64,000 bases of DNA from Aeromicrobium senzhongii (GCF_014334735.1 NZ_CP060587.1:2790001-2854000); one strand, 5' to 3'. Positions 24,420-35,524 are shown, counted from the first letter of the stretch. The notes: generated by a model from the letters alone, not told the origin. Numbers and translations: made by a program.

Positions 24420-24490
24420 CGTCGCTCCCCTCGTGCCGACCGAATGGCCACCACCCTAGGGGCAATCGCGCGCTGGCGGCGCGAGTCGTC

Positions 24491-27277
24491 TCAACCCGTG
24501 TTCCGCATGCCGTTCGCGATCGCGTTGACCGTCTGCAGCAGGGCGGCGCGCATGTCCTCGTCGACGGCGTCCGGGTCCTCGCGGTACCTGGCCAGCAGGT
24601 CGACCTGGGCGAACGAGATCGGCTGCAGGTAGACGTCGCGGATGTCGAGGGTGCGCTTCAGGGCGGGCTGGTCGTCGAGCAGATGCTTCTCGCCGGTGAC
24701 GCGCAGGACCTCCTCGACCGTGACGGCGTGCTCGGCACGGATCAGGTCGAAGATCGGCCGCAGGTCGACCGGCACCAGCGTCTCGACGTAGTGGGCGGCG
24801 TCATCGAGGTCGGTCTTGGCCAGCGTCATCTCGACGTTGGAGATGAAGGTCCGGAAGAAGTGCCACTGCTCGAGCATCGCGGTCAGCACCTTCTCCTCGC
24901 CGGCCAGGCGGGCCGCCCGCAGGCCACTGCCGACGCCGAACCACCCGGGCACGATCTGGCGGCTCTGCGTCCAGCCGAACACCCAGGGGATCGCGCGCAG
25001 GGACTCGATGCCGCCGCCGGCGTCGGGACGGCGGGCCGGACGGGACCCGATGTTCAGTCCGCCGAGCTGGTCGACGGGCGTCGAGGCCAGGAAGTAGTCG
25101 AACAGGCCCGGGGCGTCGATGAGCCGACGGTAGGCCGCGTATGCGGCGTCACTGATGCGGGTCATCGTCTCGTCCCACTGCTGCATCGTCTCGGGAGGAG
25201 TCCGCGCCTCGAGGTGCAACGTCGAGGCCTCGAGCACGGCGGCGAGCGACAGCTCGAGGTTCTCGTGGCCCAGTCGCGGCAGCGAGTACTTGTCGCTGAT
25301 GACCTCGCCCTGCTCGGTGAACTTGATGTCGCCGGTCAGGACGCCGTAGGGCTGGGCCAGGATCGCGTCGTACGTGGGGCCGCCACCGCGGCCGACCGTG
25401 CCGCCGCGACCGTGGAACAGCCGCAGCCGCACCCCGTGCCGCTGCGCGACGTCGCGCAAGGCCCGCTGGGCCCGGTGCAGCTCCCACTGGGAGGTCGTGA
25501 TGCCGCCGGCCTTGTTCGAGTCGGAGTACCCGAGCATGACCTCCTGCACGTCGCCGCGCAGCGCCACCAGTCGGCGGTAGTTCGGGTCGGAGAGCAGTTG
25601 GTCCAGCACGGTGCCCGCGCGGCGGATCTCCTCGATCGTCTCCAGCAGCGGGACGAAGTCCAGACGTGCGTAGGGCTCGATGCCCTCGCCGCCGACCAGG
25701 TCGACCAGACCGGCCTGGCGCGCGAGCACGATGGGCGCCAACAGGTCGTCGCCGTCGAGGGTCATCGAGACGATGTAGGACTCGATGACGTCGTCGCCGA
25801 AGGTCTGCTTCAGCTCGCGCACCGCGGTGAAGACGCCGTAGGTGCGCGCGCCCCACTCGTCCAGGGGCGGCGGGTCGAGGGCGAGGGGACGCGGCCGGAC
25901 CAGCTCGTCGGACAACAGCGCGAAGCGCTCCTCGCGGCTCAGCTCGGAGTACGGCCGGTCGGACTCGCCCAACCGGTCGAAGAGCAGGCCCAGCGCGTGG
26001 TGGTGCGCGTCGGCGTGCTCGCGGATGTCCATCGTGGCCAGGTGCAGGCCCACGGCGGCGATCGTGCGGATGGCCCGGGCCAGCATGCGGTCGGCGACCA
26101 ACTCGCCGCCGTGCGCGCGCAGCGACGCCTCGACGATCGCGAGGTCGGCCAAAAGCTCGGCGCGGTCGGCGTAGTCGCGCCCCGGGACGTGCGGCCCACC
26201 CGAGGCGACGCGCTCGGCCGAATGGGCGACCTTGAGCTTCATGCACGAGAGCTTGAGCCGGTACGGCTCGTGGGCGTTCACCGAGAGCAGCCGGGGATCG
26301 AGATCGGGCAGCGCATCGATGTCGGCCGCCAGTGACTCCGCCAGTTCCACGCTGATGTCGACCAACTCGGCCGACGACGACAGCTCGCGGATCAGCACGT
26401 CGAGGTTCGTGTCGATGATCCGCGTGGCGATCCGGTTCTGCAGCTGCAGGATGTTCAGCGTGACCTCGGGCGTGACGTTGGGGTTGCCGTCGCGGTCGCC
26501 GCCGATCCACGTGCCGAACGAGAGTGGACGACGGGTCGGGTCGAGTCGGATGCCGTGCTCGGCGAGCAGGTCGGCCAGGTCGGCCGACACGTCGGGCAGC
26601 GCCTCCTCGAGGATCTGCTGCAGGAAGAACACCAGGTGCCGCGCCTCGTCGACCGGGGTGGGCCGGGTGCGCCGGACGGCGTCCGTCTGCCAGATCAGGT
26701 CGATCAACTGGGCCAGGTCCTTGTCCTGGGCGGCGCGCCGGCGGGTGCCCGGCTCGGCCGACGACGCCAGCAGGTCGGCGATCTTCCGCAGCTTGGTCAG
26801 GACCGTGCGGCGGCTGACCTCGGTGGGGTGGGCGGTGAAGATCGCGCGGACGTCGAGTCGGTCGATGCCGGCGGCCAGTCCTTCGGGACCCTGTTCGGCG
26901 ACGATCTCGCTGATCGTGCTGGCGAGCCATCCCAGGTCGTCGGGGCGGGCCTCGATGGCGCGCACCCGGGCGACCTGCTCGGCCACGTTCGCGAGGTTGA
27001 AGTAGACGCCGAAGGCCCGGACGAGCTTGCCCACGGTGGGCAGGTCGAGCCCTGCCATGATCTCGCGGATCAGGGTGCCGGCCTGACGGCGCTGGGCCGG
27101 GTCGTCGGACTCCTCGAGGAGTCGGCCCTGGGCGCGCACCTGCTCGACGAGGTCGAGGAACTCCTGACCCTCGAGGCGCCGCAGCGTCTCGCCGAGCAGG
27201 TCCCCGACCCGGCGGACGTCGGCACGCAGTGCGCGGTCCTTGGAGTGGGCGATGGCATCGAACTCGGAGGCGGTCAT
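24491..27277 (-). CDS. ppc: Phosphoenolpyruvate carboxylase
   Basis: 928 residues, full length. Hallmarks: [13 protein letters not shown] with catalytic His150; [69 protein letters not shown]; and the C-terminal GMRNTG, the invariant end of PEPCs. Fixes bicarbonate onto PEP to give oxaloacetate and replenishes the TCA cycle in the cytoplasm. The start ATG 27277 has GGGGAG 5 nt upstream; longer in-frame starts reach into the gap to the emfourin gene and are unlikely. The usual acetyl-CoA and aspartate effector control cannot be judged from sequence here. Confidence 0.96.
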   Translation of the reverse strand: MTASEFDAIAHSKDRALRADVRRVGDLLGETLRRLEGQEFLDLVEQVRAQGRLLEESDDPAQRRQAGTLIREIMAGLDLPTVGKLVRAFGVYFNLANVAEQVARVRAIEARPDDLGWLASTISEIVAEQGPEGLAAGIDRLDVRAIFTAHPTEVSRRTVLTKLRKIADLLASSAEPGTRRRAAQDKDLAQLIDLIWQTDAVRRTRPTPVDEARHLVFFLQQILEEALPDVSADLADLLAEHGIRLDPTRRPLSFGTWIGGDRDGNPNVTPEVTLNILQLQNRIATRIIDTNLDVLIRELSSSAELVDISVELAESLAADIDALPDLDPRLLSVNAHEPYRLKLSCMKLKVAHSAERVASGGPHVPGRDYADRAELLADLAIVEASLRAHGGELVADRMLARAIRTIAAVGLHLATMDIREHADAHHHALGLLFDRLGESDRPYSELSREERFALLSDELVRPRPLALDPPPLDEWGARTYGVFTAVRELKQTFGDDVIESYIVSMTLDGDDLLAPIVLARQAGLVDLVGGEGIEPYARLDFVPLLETIEEIRRAGTVLDQLLSDPNYRRLVALRGDVQEVMLGYSDSNKAGGITTSQWELHRAQRALRDVAQRHGVRLRLFHGRGGTVGRGGGPTYDAILAQPYGVLTGDIKFTEQGEVISDKYSLPRLGHENLELSLAAVLEASTLHLEARTPPETMQQWDETMTRISDAAYAAYRRLIDAPGLFDYFLASTPVDQLGGLNIGSRPARRPDAGGGIESLRAIPWVFGWTQSRQIVPGWFGVGSGLRAARLAGEEKVLTAMLEQWHFFRTFISNVEMTLAKTDLDDAAHYVETLVPVDLRPIFDLIRAEHAVTVEEVLRVTGEKHLLDDQPALKRTLDIRDVYLQPISFAQVDLLARYREDPDAVDEDMRAALLQTVNAIANGMRNTG

Positions 27278-27358
27278 GGGGCTCCCCTCGGCAGGCGGAC
27301 ATGAGTGGGCGCCGTTGCCTGCTCCCACCCTAGCCACGCGACAGCGGAGCGGCAGGGC

Positions 27359-27643
27359 TCAGGTGGCGCGGTGGACGACGGCCTCGACGAGGTCGCGCCA
27401 CGGACCGTCGACCTGCTGCTCGGGCAGGACGGCCGCGCGCTCGTTGGCGTGCAGCTCGTAGACGAACCCGTCGGGACGGCCGTCATCGGGAGCGTCGTCC
27501 CAGGGACAGGCCTCGACCAGGGGCCACCAGGCCTGCGCCTCGTCCTCGGACGTGGCCTCGACCTCCCACTGCCGGCGCAATCCGGCGAAGCCGCCCGTGC
27601 GGATCACCCGGACGACGAGGAGGGGCTGGTCGATGTGGTCCAT
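27359..27643 (-). CDS. Emfourin-type inhibitor of protealysin-like proteases
   Basis: 94 residues. The sequence LLVVRVIRTGGFAGLRRQWEVEA matches the pattern of emfourin (protealysin inhibitor, formerly M4in): an N-terminal strand followed by RSGGFAG-type residues, then a compact acidic/Trp-containing domain (EAQAWWPLVEACPWDD). No signal peptide, so cytoplasmic, as expected for an inhibitor of a protealysin-like intracellular M4 protease. It overlaps the M4 gene's 3' end by 40 nt (start ATG 27643 in another frame), giving tight co-expression. That gene order, protease then inhibitor, is characteristic of such pairs. Confidence 0.78.
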   Translation of the reverse strand: MDHIDQPLLVVRVIRTGGFAGLRRQWEVEATSEDEAQAWWPLVEACPWDDAPDDGRPDGFVYELHANERAAVLPEQQVDGPWRDLVEAVVHRAT

Positions 27644-28647
27644 ACCCCCACAGCCTGCCACGCGTCCCTGACCACGTCAGCCGCGTCGTACTGCCCGGCG
27701 ACCGCGATCGTGGCCCGGGCGAACTGATCGAACGTGGCCTGCCGGGACAGGGCGCCGCCCAGGAGCGTCTCGAGCCAGATCCGGCCGGCGACCTCCCACG
27801 CCCGACCGCCCAGCGTCGTGGCGACCAGGTGGAAGGCCTTGTTGGGGATGCCGGAGTTGAGGTGCACGCCACCGCTGTCCTCGGTGGTCTCGATGTAGTC
27901 GTCCATGTGACCGGGCTGGGGGTCCCGGCCGAGCACGTCGTCGTCGTAGGCCGTGCCCGGAGCCGACATCGAGCGCAGGGCCGCGCCATCGACCTGGTCG
28001 GTGAACAGCCCTGCGCCGATGAGCCACGACGCCTGGTCGGCGGTCTGGCCGGCGGCGTGCTGCTCGACGAGGGCGCCGAAGACGTCGGCGATCGACTCGT
28101 TGAGGGCGCCGGACTGGTCGCGGTAGTCCAGGGCGGCGGTGAACTCGATCAGGCCGTGGGTGAGCTCGTGACCGATCACCGAGAGCGACGCGGTGAAGCG
28201 GCCGAAGATCTCGCCGTCACCGTCGCCGAACACCATCCGGGAGCCGTCCCAGAACGCGTTGTCGTAGGCCCGTCCGTAGTGGACCGTGCCCACCAGCGGC
28301 AGGTCGGCGTCGTCGATCGATCGCCGTCCGTACACCCCGCGGAACAGCGCATCGGTGGCGCCGAACCCGTCGTAGGCCTCGTCCACCGCGACATCGCCCG
28401 TGGCCGGATCACCCTCGGAGCGCACGAGCCGCCCGGGGAGGCTGGTGGCGTTCTGGGCATCGTGGACTCGTCGGTGCAGGCCGGGTCCGGCCGGCGCCGG
28501 CCGGGCCACGTTCGGGTGGTGGTGGTGCTCGGTCCGCTCGGCGAGGGCACTGCGGGCGGCCGCGACCGCGACCGAGAAGCGCTCGTCCTCGAGCGAGGCG
28601 ATGCGACGGAGCAGGTGAGGCGGGACGATCCCCCGAATCGTTTCCAT
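27604..28647 (-). CDS. Protealysin-like M4 metalloprotease (thermolysin family)
   Basis: 347 residues. No signal peptide. The short N-terminal propeptide has IVPPHLLRRIA, the variant of the PPYL-type motif that defines protealysin-like precursors. The catalytic domain carries the zinc motif VIGHELTHGLIEF, with the third ligand in LNESIADVFGALVEQ, and DSGGVHLNSGIPNKAFHLVA with the catalytic His of M4 enzymes. The Glu of HELTH is the general base. It starts at ATG 28647 with TACGGT 6 nt upstream (leaderless). The downstream gene, overlapping by 40 nt, is its probable inhibitor. Function: intracellular or released protease; substrates unknown. Confidence 0.9.
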   Translation of the reverse strand: METIRGIVPPHLLRRIASLEDERFSVAVAAARSALAERTEHHHHPNVARPAPAGPGLHRRVHDAQNATSLPGRLVRSEGDPATGDVAVDEAYDGFGATDALFRGVYGRRSIDDADLPLVGTVHYGRAYDNAFWDGSRMVFGDGDGEIFGRFTASLSVIGHELTHGLIEFTAALDYRDQSGALNESIADVFGALVEQHAAGQTADQASWLIGAGLFTDQVDGAALRSMSAPGTAYDDDVLGRDPQPGHMDDYIETTEDSGGVHLNSGIPNKAFHLVATTLGGRAWEVAGRIWLETLLGGALSRQATFDQFARATIAVAGQYDAADVVRDAWQAVGVWTTSTSPSSSSG

Positions 28648-28653
28648 GTCTCG

Positions 28654-28659
28654 ACCGTA
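28654..28659 (-). promoter_or_regulatory. Leaderless -10 element TACGGT for the M4 protease
   Basis: On the minus strand TACGGT lies exactly 6 nt before ATG 28647, so the transcript probably starts at the start codon. Confidence 0.5.
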
Positions 28660-28740
28660 GGGCCCCGCACCGACAGAGCGCGCGTCGTTAACTGCCACGT
28701 GAGACTCGGGACCACCAGGTGGCCGACGGACGTGGCCTTC

Positions 28741-29625
28741 TCAGCGTCCGCCCGCGTCCGACTCCTGATCCCTCTCGTGCTGGAGGGTCTGCACGCCCTG
28801 GAACGCTGTCGGCAGGGTGGCCCGCGCGGCGTGGTCGGGGGTCTGCTTCGCCAGGACGTAGGTGGTCAGACCGAGCCCGACCACGGTCATCGCGATCCCG
28901 ACCACCCAGGCCCACCCGGTCTCGCCCTCGTTGCTCAGCCAGACGGTGGCCGTCGGCACGGCGAAGATCAGGATGACCAGGACCGCCAGGGCACGCGCAC
29001 CGGCGGCGTTTCCTGCCGCCGCCTCGGCACTCGTGTCCATCATGTTGGCCCGGATGAACTGCCCCGGGCGGAAGAAGGCGAACCACGGCAGGACCACGAG
29101 CACGACCAGCCCGAGGGCGACCAGCATCGGCATGAACATGTTCGCCAGCACCGTCAGCGGCAGCTCGGAGGCGATGTCGCCGCCGCCGCGGGAGAAGTCG
29201 TACCAGTAGTGCCAGCCGTCGGGCCGCCGGTTGGCCGCGATCGTGTCCTCCACGCCGGGCCGCAGTCGGACCAGGCTCGCCGTCACGCCGAGCACCAGCC
29301 CCATGAGCAGCGGCAGCACGATGGTGCGCGCGAACGCGACGATGATCCCCGGGCTCTCGAACCTCCGCCAGATCGTCTCCAGGATGGCGAACGACACGGG
29401 CACGCAGGCGGCGAACATCAGCACCAGGCCCCAGGCGGTGTCCCCTTCGCCGTCGGCCGCCACCTCGTCGACGAGCGCGTACTCCAGCGCGATCATGACC
29501 AGCACGAGCACCCACGGAACGACGGGCAGGAACAGCCGGCGCCACGGCGCGGGCTCGCGCCGCTCGTTGACCGTGCGGAAGGCGACGTCGTCCCGCAGGA
29601 ACTCGGGTCCGGAGCCGCGGCTCAT
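28741..29625 (-). CDS. Membrane protein of unknown family, paralogue A
   Basis: 294 residues with about six predicted transmembrane helices (for example LFLPVVPWVLVLVMIAL and ALAVLVILIFAVPTATVWL). Between the third and fourth lies a conserved loop, LVRLRPGVED...DGWHYWYDFSRGGG, and later VVLPWFAFFRP. The same signature occurs in the protein at 30510-31328, at clearly recognisable but moderate identity, so they are paralogues from a tandem duplication. No known family recognised. A leaderless promoter (TAGGGT, 6 nt before ATG 29625) suggests independent transcription. Confidence 0.75.
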   Translation of the reverse strand: MSRGSGPEFLRDDVAFRTVNERREPAPWRRLFLPVVPWVLVLVMIALEYALVDEVAADGEGDTAWGLVLMFAACVPVSFAILETIWRRFESPGIIVAFARTIVLPLLMGLVLGVTASLVRLRPGVEDTIAANRRPDGWHYWYDFSRGGGDIASELPLTVLANMFMPMLVALGLVVLVVLPWFAFFRPGQFIRANMMDTSAEAAAGNAAGARALAVLVILIFAVPTATVWLSNEGETGWAWVVGIAMTVVGLGLTTYVLAKQTPDHAARATLPTAFQGVQTLQHERDQESDAGGR

Positions 29626-29631
29626 GGGGCG

Positions 29632-29637
29632 ACCCTA
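29632..29637 (-). promoter_or_regulatory. Leaderless -10 element TAGGGT for paralogue A
   Basis: Read on the minus strand: TAGGGT, then 6 nt, then ATG 29625. No Shine-Dalgarno is present. Confidence 0.55.
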
Positions 29638-29682
29638 GGCGAGTCCTTCCCGTCGGGCACCGCGCGTGGGAGGCTCGCCGTC

Positions 29683-30117
29683 ATGTCACCGTCGTTGACC
29701 GCATGGTCCCGGGCCCTGCTGACCGTGCTCGTGCTGTTGGGGGTCGGCGCTCTCGGGCTCATGGTGTTCGGCGCCGCGCTCATCTGGAAGGACGCGCATG
29801 ACTACGCCGAACGCTGGGACGGGGTCGCGGCGCTCCTCGGCACGCTCGCCGCAGGCGCGGGCCTCGTGGCACTCGTCGTCGCGGTGGGACTGGTCCGTCG
29901 GATCAGGGCGGCGCAGGCCGCCGCCGACGCCGGTCGACTGGCGGTCGCGGGAGGCTTCGCCGTCGGGATGGCGACAGTCCTCCTGATCGCAGGTCTCTTC
30001 ATCTCCGAGCTCTGGGGTTCGCTCGTGCCGGGGACCTGGGTCCCCGCCCTCGCCCTGGCCGTTCCGGCGGTCGGCACTGTCGCCGCGGGATTCAGCGCCG
30101 GCTCTGCCAGACGGTGA
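29683..30117 (+). CDS. Small membrane protein of unknown function
   Basis: 144 residues with four predicted transmembrane helices: LLTVLVLLGVGALGLMVFGAALIW, AALLGTLAAGAGLVALVVAVGLV, FAVGMATVLLIAGLFISELWG and VPALALAVPAVGTVAAG. The ATG at 29683 follows GGGAGG with an 11-nt spacing. It is inserted between the two duplicated units in opposite orientation, and its last 26 nt overlap the C-terminal codons of the hspR remnant, tail to tail. No homologous family recognised. Coding is likely because the frame is open with biased GC3, but not certain. Confidence 0.6.
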   Translation: MSPSLTAWSRALLTVLVLLGVGALGLMVFGAALIWKDAHDYAERWDGVAALLGTLAAGAGLVALVVAVGLVRRIRAAQAAADAGRLAVAGGFAVGMATVLLIAGLFISELWGSLVPGTWVPALALAVPAVGTVAAGFSAGSARR

Positions 30118-30285
30118 CCTGACGCTCGCCGTAGAGCGCCGGGAGGTTCTGCGAGGAGATTCGGCTCTCCGCCAGCTCGGCCTGCAGCTCGGCCACCTTG
30201 GCCTGCAGGGCCGCCACCTGGTTCTCGAGCGCGATGACGCGCTTGACCCCTTCGAGGCCGAGCCCCTCGGCCGTGAGCTGGGCGA
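30092..30285 (-). pseudogene. Truncated hspR paralogue (C-terminal half only)
   Basis: In frame on the minus strand: [64 protein letters not shown]. This matches the C-terminal coiled-coil half of HspR (31466-31837), with high DNA identity over about 165 nt. The HTH DNA-binding half is missing; homology ends abruptly at GGCGACC, after which unrelated coding sequence on the plus strand begins. An in-frame start upstream could give a protein of about 76 residues, but without the HTH it could not bind DNA. Confidence 0.75.
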
Positions 30286-30493
30286 CCTGCCCGACTGGAA
30301 CCTGTTCGACTGGGTCCCCCACGACTTCGGCTGGGTGCCGCCGCTCTTCGCGTGGTGGCCGGACTGGGACCTCGGCTGGCTCAAGATCGTCTTGGGCATC
30401 GCGGTGGCGATCGGCCTCACGGCAGGCGAGATCGACCGCCGCAGGAAGCTCAGCCGGCGACGCGACGCGCCGCCGCCCGCCGGCGACGGTTGA
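30284..30493 (+). pseudogene. Orphan C-terminal fragment of an unknown membrane protein
   Basis: From the breakpoint the plus strand reads DLPDWNLFDWVPHDFGWVPPLFAWW, then DWDLGWLKIVLGIAVAIGLTAGEIDRRRKLSRRR, ending at TGA 30491-30493 (69 codons). Trp-rich segment, one hydrophobic helix and a basic tail. No in-frame start exists upstream, because the sequence upstream is antisense hspR. I read this as the 3' end of a gene whose 5' part was lost at the recombination junction. Confidence 0.5.
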
Positions 30494-30509
30494 CCGGAGT
30501 CGGCGGCGC

Positions 30510-31328
30510 TCAGTACTGCGGATCGTCGGGACGGAACGCCGACCCGCGGGTGTGCCGACCCTGCGCCCACTCCGGCAGGGTGCGCCACTTCTCCTCGTCG
30601 ACGACCTGTCGGCGCATCACCACCCGCACCAGCCAGAGCCCCACGAGCGTCATGGCGACGCCCACCGTCCAGGCCAGCGCGGTGTGCTCGGCGTTGGAGA
30701 GCAGCACCACCGCCGTGGGCACGGCGAAGACCAACATCAGCAGCACCGACATCACGCGCGCCGCCACGATGTTGGACTCGACCACCGACGGGTGCAGCTC
30801 CAGCATGTTCGCCTCGAGGAACGCCCGCGGTCGCACGAAGGCGAACCACGGCAGGACCACGAAGATCACCAGCAGCAGCGCGACCAGCATCGACGCGCCG
30901 ATGTTCACCACGAGGTAGAGCGGCAGGTCGGCCAGCATGCTGCCGCCGCCCCGGGAGGCGTCGAACCAGTAGTGCCACCCGTCGTCCCGCCGCGACGAGA
31001 CGACGATGTCCTCGACGCCCGGCCGCAGCCGCGCGAGCGATCCGGTCAGCCCCAGGACGGTGCCCATCACCAGCGACAGGCCGAGCGTCCGCGCGAACGC
31101 CAGGTGGATCGGTGACCCCGCCGTGCGGGTCCACAACGTCTCGAGCAGTGCCCACGCGACGGGGATGACGGCACCGAACATCACCACGTAGGCGGTGAAG
31201 GTCAGGTCACCGCCGACGTCGGCCGCCATGTCCGGGATCACCACAAACTGGGTGACCGCCACCGCGATCGCCAGGATCCACGGGAGGACCGGAAGGAGGA
31301 TCGTGCGCCACGTCATGCCCCGAGTCAT
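30510..31328 (-). CDS. Membrane protein of unknown family, paralogue B
   Basis: 272 residues, about six transmembrane helices; aligned along its length with paralogue A (28741-29625), sharing LARLRPGVED, DDGWHYWFDASRGGG, VVLPWFAFVRP and the helix VLLMLVFAVPTAVVLLSNAEH. Starts at ATG 31328, with TACGCT 7 nt upstream (leaderless). The gene lies 137 nt downstream of hspR on the same strand. Heat-shock co-regulation is possible through read-through but unproven. Function unknown. Confidence 0.75.
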   Translation of the reverse strand: MTRGMTWRTILLPVLPWILAIAVAVTQFVVIPDMAADVGGDLTFTAYVVMFGAVIPVAWALLETLWTRTAGSPIHLAFARTLGLSLVMGTVLGLTGSLARLRPGVEDIVVSSRRDDGWHYWFDASRGGGSMLADLPLYLVVNIGASMLVALLLVIFVVLPWFAFVRPRAFLEANMLELHPSVVESNIVAARVMSVLLMLVFAVPTAVVLLSNAEHTALAWTVGVAMTLVGLWLVRVVMRRQVVDEEKWRTLPEWAQGRHTRGSAFRPDDPQY

Positions 31329-31335
31329 GGTCGCG

Positions 31336-31341
31336 AGCGTA
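31336..31341 (-). promoter_or_regulatory. Leaderless -10 element TACGCT for paralogue B
   Basis: On the minus strand TACGCT is 7 nt upstream of ATG 31328. Confidence 0.5.
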
Positions 31342-31465
31342 ATCGAGATCCGCGACGACGACCGCCGGATCGAGGACGGTCAGTCGGGGTCGGTCGACCG
31401 CTGGCGCCGAAGATGAGGCCACCGACCGAGGGCGCCGCAGCCAGTGGCGCGAACCGGGGCGGCGG

Positions 31466-31833
31466 TCAGCGCCGGCGCCAGCGGGCCAGCTGGGTCTCGC
31501 CGTAGAGCGCCGGCAGGTTGCGCGGCGTGCGGGTCTGGGCCAGCTCGGCCTGGAGCTCGGCGACCTTGGCCTGCAGCGCCGTCACCTGGTTCTCGAGCGC
31601 GATCACGCGCTTGACGCCCTCGAGGCCGAGACCTTCGGCGGTCAGCTGGGCGACCATCCGCAGCAGCTCGATGTCGCGCAGCGAGTACCGCCGGCCGCCG
31701 CCGGAGGTGCGGCCCGCCTCGACCAGGCCGATCCGGTCGTAGGTCCGCAGGGTCTGCGGGTGCAGGCCCGAGAGCTCGGCGGCGACGCTGATGACGAACA
31801 CCTTGGCCTCGGGGCCCGGGGGGACGAAGTCAC

Positions 31834-31837
<4 letters not shown>
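31466..31837 (-). CDS. hspR: Heat-shock repressor HspR (MerR family)
   Basis: 123 residues. N-terminal MerR winged helix: [46 protein letters not shown]. It continues [26 protein letters not shown], then a coiled-coil and the C-terminal NLPALYGE, typical of HspR. HspR represses the dnaK operon by binding HAIR sites and is itself the last gene of that operon, giving autoregulation. Its ATG overlaps the dnaJ stop as ATGA. A truncated duplicate of its 3' half lies at 30092-30285. Confidence 0.94.
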
Positions 31838-32964
<1,127 letters not shown>

Positions 32965-33000
32965 CGTTCACCCCTCCTCTCGTTCGTTCTCGTGAGGCCG

Positions 33001-33040
33001 CGGTACGCCGCTCGCACCCGAAGGCACGAGCGGCGTACCG
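33001..33040. other. Intercistronic hairpin between grpE and dnaJ
   Basis: CGGTACGCCGCTCG (33001-33014) and CGAGCGGCGTACCG (33027-33040) are perfectly complementary 14-nt arms around a 12-nt loop. It lies in the 85-nt gap inside the operon and lacks a T-run, so it is more likely a processing, stability or partial-termination element than a full terminator. Confidence 0.7.
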
Positions 33041-33049
33041 GACCATGCG

Positions 33050-33628
33050 TCATTCCTCCGTCGTCACCGGCGCTTCGGTGGCCTCGGCGGCGACTCCCGG
33101 GTCGACCACACCGACCACCGCGGGCCGCAGCACGCGATCGCCGACACGGTAGCCCGTGCGCATCACCTGGGCGATGCTCTGGACCGCGACGTTCGGGTCC
33201 TCGCCGGCGTGGAACACGGCCTCGTGCAGGTTCGGGTCGAAGGGCTCGCCCGTCTCGCCGAACGGCTCCAGGCCGAACTTCGCCAGCGTGCTGCGCAGCT
33301 GGTCGGCGACCGCCTTGAAGCCACCGGTCAGCTCGCCGTGCTCCTGCGCGCGGGCCACGTCGTCGAGCACGGTCAGCAGCTCGATCAGGACCTTCTGCTT
33401 GCCCGTCTCGATCGCCTGGACGCGAGCGTCCTCGACTCGGCGCTTGTAGTTGATGAACTCCGCCTGCACCCGCTGCAGATCGCCGGTGCGCTCCGCCAGC
33501 TGGTCCTCCAGGCTCGGTCCCTGGGGTTCAGGCTCCACGACCTCCGTGGGCTCCTCCGCCGACGGCTCGCCGCCGGCGGGCGCCTCCCCCTGGGGGGAGG
33601 TCGCCTCGTCGAACGGCTGCTCGGTCAC
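33050..33628 (-). CDS. grpE: GrpE nucleotide-exchange factor
   Basis: 192 residues. N-terminal acidic Pro/Glu tail, long helix ([31 protein letters not shown]), then the GrpE beta-domain region [32 protein letters not shown], containing the conserved PFDPNLHEA. Promotes ADP release from DnaK. GTG start at 33628; GTGA overlap with the dnaK stop codon gives translational coupling. Confidence 0.95.
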   Translation of the reverse strand: MTEQPFDEATSPQGEAPAGGEPSAEEPTEVVEPEPQGPSLEDQLAERTGDLQRVQAEFINYKRRVEDARVQAIETGKQKVLIELLTVLDDVARAQEHGELTGGFKAVADQLRSTLAKFGLEPFGETGEPFDPNLHEAVFHAGEDPNVAVQSIAQVMRTGYRVGDRVLRPAVVGVVDPGVAAEATEAPVTTEE

Positions 33629-35463
33629 TTCTGCTCACCCTCGTCATCGACGATCTCGGCCTCGACGACATCGTCGTCATCGGCGGGGGACTCGCCGGCC
33701 GGGGCGTCCGTGGCCTGCGCATCGGCGGCCGCGGCGGCGTACATGGCCTCGCCCATCTTGGAGCTGGAGGCGCCCAGCTTCGCGATGGCCTCCTTGACGA
33801 GGTCCGTGTCGTCCGTCTCGAGCGAGGACTTCACGGCGTCGAGGTCGATCTGGACCTCGGACTTGACGTCCTCGCCGACCTTGTCGCCGTTCTCGGCCAG
33901 GAACTTCTCGGTCGAGTGGACGAGCGTCTCGGCCTGGTTGCGGACCTCGACGGCCTCGCGGCGCTTGCGGTCCTCCTCGGCGTACTGCTCGGCGTCCTTG
34001 ACCATCTTGTCGATGTCGTCCTTCGACAGGGCGGACCCGCCGGTGATCGTCATCGACTGCTCCTTGCCGGTGCCCCGGTCCTTCGCGGACACGTTCACGA
34101 TGCCGTTGGCGTCGATGTCGAACGTGACCTCGATCTGCGGCACACCACGCGGCGCCGGCGGCAGGCCGGTCAGCTCGAAGGTGGCCAGCAGTTGGTTGCC
34201 GGCGGCCATCTCGCGCTCGCCCTGGTACACCTGGATCGCCACGGAGGGCTGGTTGTCGTCGGCGGTCGTGAAGACCTCGGACCGCTTGGTCGGGATCGTC
34301 GTGTTCCGCTCGATGAGCTTCGTCATGACGCCGCCCTTGGTCTCGATGCCCAGCGACAGCGGGGTCACGTCGAGCAGCAGGACGTCCTTGACCTCGCCCT
34401 TGAGCACGCCGGCCTGCAGGCTGGCGCCGATCGCGACGACCTCGTCGGGGTTGACGCCCTTGTTGGGCTCCTTGCCGCCGGTGAGGCTCTTGACCAGCTC
34501 GGAGACGGCCGGCATACGGGTCGAGCCGCCGACCAGCACGACGTGGTCGATGTCCTTGACGGTGACGCCCGCGTCACGGATGACGTTGTTGAACGGCGCC
34601 TTGGTGCGCTCGAGCAGGTCCGACGTGATCTTCTCGAACTCGGCGCGGGTCAGCGTCTCGTCGAGGAAGACGGGGTTGCCGTCGACGACCGTGATGTAGG
34701 GCAGGTTGATCGACGTCGAGGACGAGCTGGACAGCTCGATCTTCGCGCGCTCGGCGGCCTCGCGGATGCGGGGCATGGCCATCTTGTCCTTGGTCAGGTC
34801 GACGCCGGTCTGGGCCTTGAACTTGTTGACCAGCCAGTCGACGACCGCGTTGTCCCAGTCGTCACCACCGAGGTGGTTGTCACCGCTGGTGGCCTTGACC
34901 TCGATGACGCCGTCGCCGATCTCCAGCAGGGACACGTCGAACGTGCCGCCGCCGAGGTCGAAGACGAGGATCGTCTGGTCGTCGGCCTTGTCCAGGCCGT
35001 AGGCCAGGGCGGCCGCGGTGGGCTCGTTGATGATGCGGCTGACGTTCAGGCCCGCGATCTCGCCGGCCTCCTTGGTGGCCTGGCGCTGGTGGTCGTTGAA
35101 GTACGCCGGCACGGTGATGACCGCGTCGGTGACCGGCTCGCCCAGGTAGGCCTCGGCGTCTCGCTTGAGCTTCTGCAGCACGAAGGCGCTGATCTGCTGG
35201 GGGTTGAAGGTCTTGCCGTCGATCTCGGTCGTCCAGTCAGTGCCCATGTAGCGCTTGACGGAGCGGATCGTGCGGTCGACGTTCGTGACGCCCTGACGCT
35301 TGGCGACCTCGCCGGTCAGGACCTCACCGTCCTTCGCGAATGCGACGACGGACGGGGTGGTGCGAGCGCCCTCGGCGTTCGCGATGACGGTGGGCTCGCC
35401 ACCTTCGAGTACGGCGACGACGGAGTTCGTCGTGCCCAGGTCGATGCCTACTGCGCGGGCCAT
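33625..35463 (-). CDS. dnaK: Chaperone protein DnaK (Hsp70)
   Basis: 612 residues. Nucleotide-binding domain starts [21 protein letters not shown]; signatures IDLGTTNS (~6-13), [17 protein letters not shown]-type and [13 protein letters not shown]; substrate-binding domain with linker [19 protein letters not shown], then the helical lid and an acidic C-terminal tail ending [15 protein letters not shown]-driven folding chaperone. First gene of the heat-shock operon dnaK-grpE-dnaJ-hspR; ATG 35463 with AGGAGG upstream. Its promoter region contains a HAIR operator. Confidence 0.97.
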   Translation of the reverse strand: MARAVGIDLGTTNSVVAVLEGGEPTVIANAEGARTTPSVVAFAKDGEVLTGEVAKRQGVTNVDRTIRSVKRYMGTDWTTEIDGKTFNPQQISAFVLQKLKRDAEAYLGEPVTDAVITVPAYFNDHQRQATKEAGEIAGLNVSRIINEPTAAALAYGLDKADDQTILVFDLGGGTFDVSLLEIGDGVIEVKATSGDNHLGGDDWDNAVVDWLVNKFKAQTGVDLTKDKMAMPRIREAAERAKIELSSSSSTSINLPYITVVDGNPVFLDETLTRAEFEKITSDLLERTKAPFNNVIRDAGVTVKDIDHVVLVGGSTRMPAVSELVKSLTGGKEPNKGVNPDEVVAIGASLQAGVLKGEVKDVLLLDVTPLSLGIETKGGVMTKLIERNTTIPTKRSEVFTTADDNQPSVAIQVYQGEREMAAGNQLLATFELTGLPPAPRGVPQIEVTFDIDANGIVNVSAKDRGTGKEQSMTITGGSALSKDDIDKMVKDAEQYAEEDRKRREAVEVRNQAETLVHSTEKFLAENGDKVGEDVKSEVQIDLDAVKSSLETDDTDLVKEAIAKLGASSSKMGEAMYAAAAADAQATDAPAGESPADDDDVVEAEIVDDEGEQK

Positions 35464-35524
35464 GGTTCCTCCTGTGGTGCTTCGCGGTCTTGCTCGGATG
35501 CCTTGAAAACTGTGGGTCAAACAA

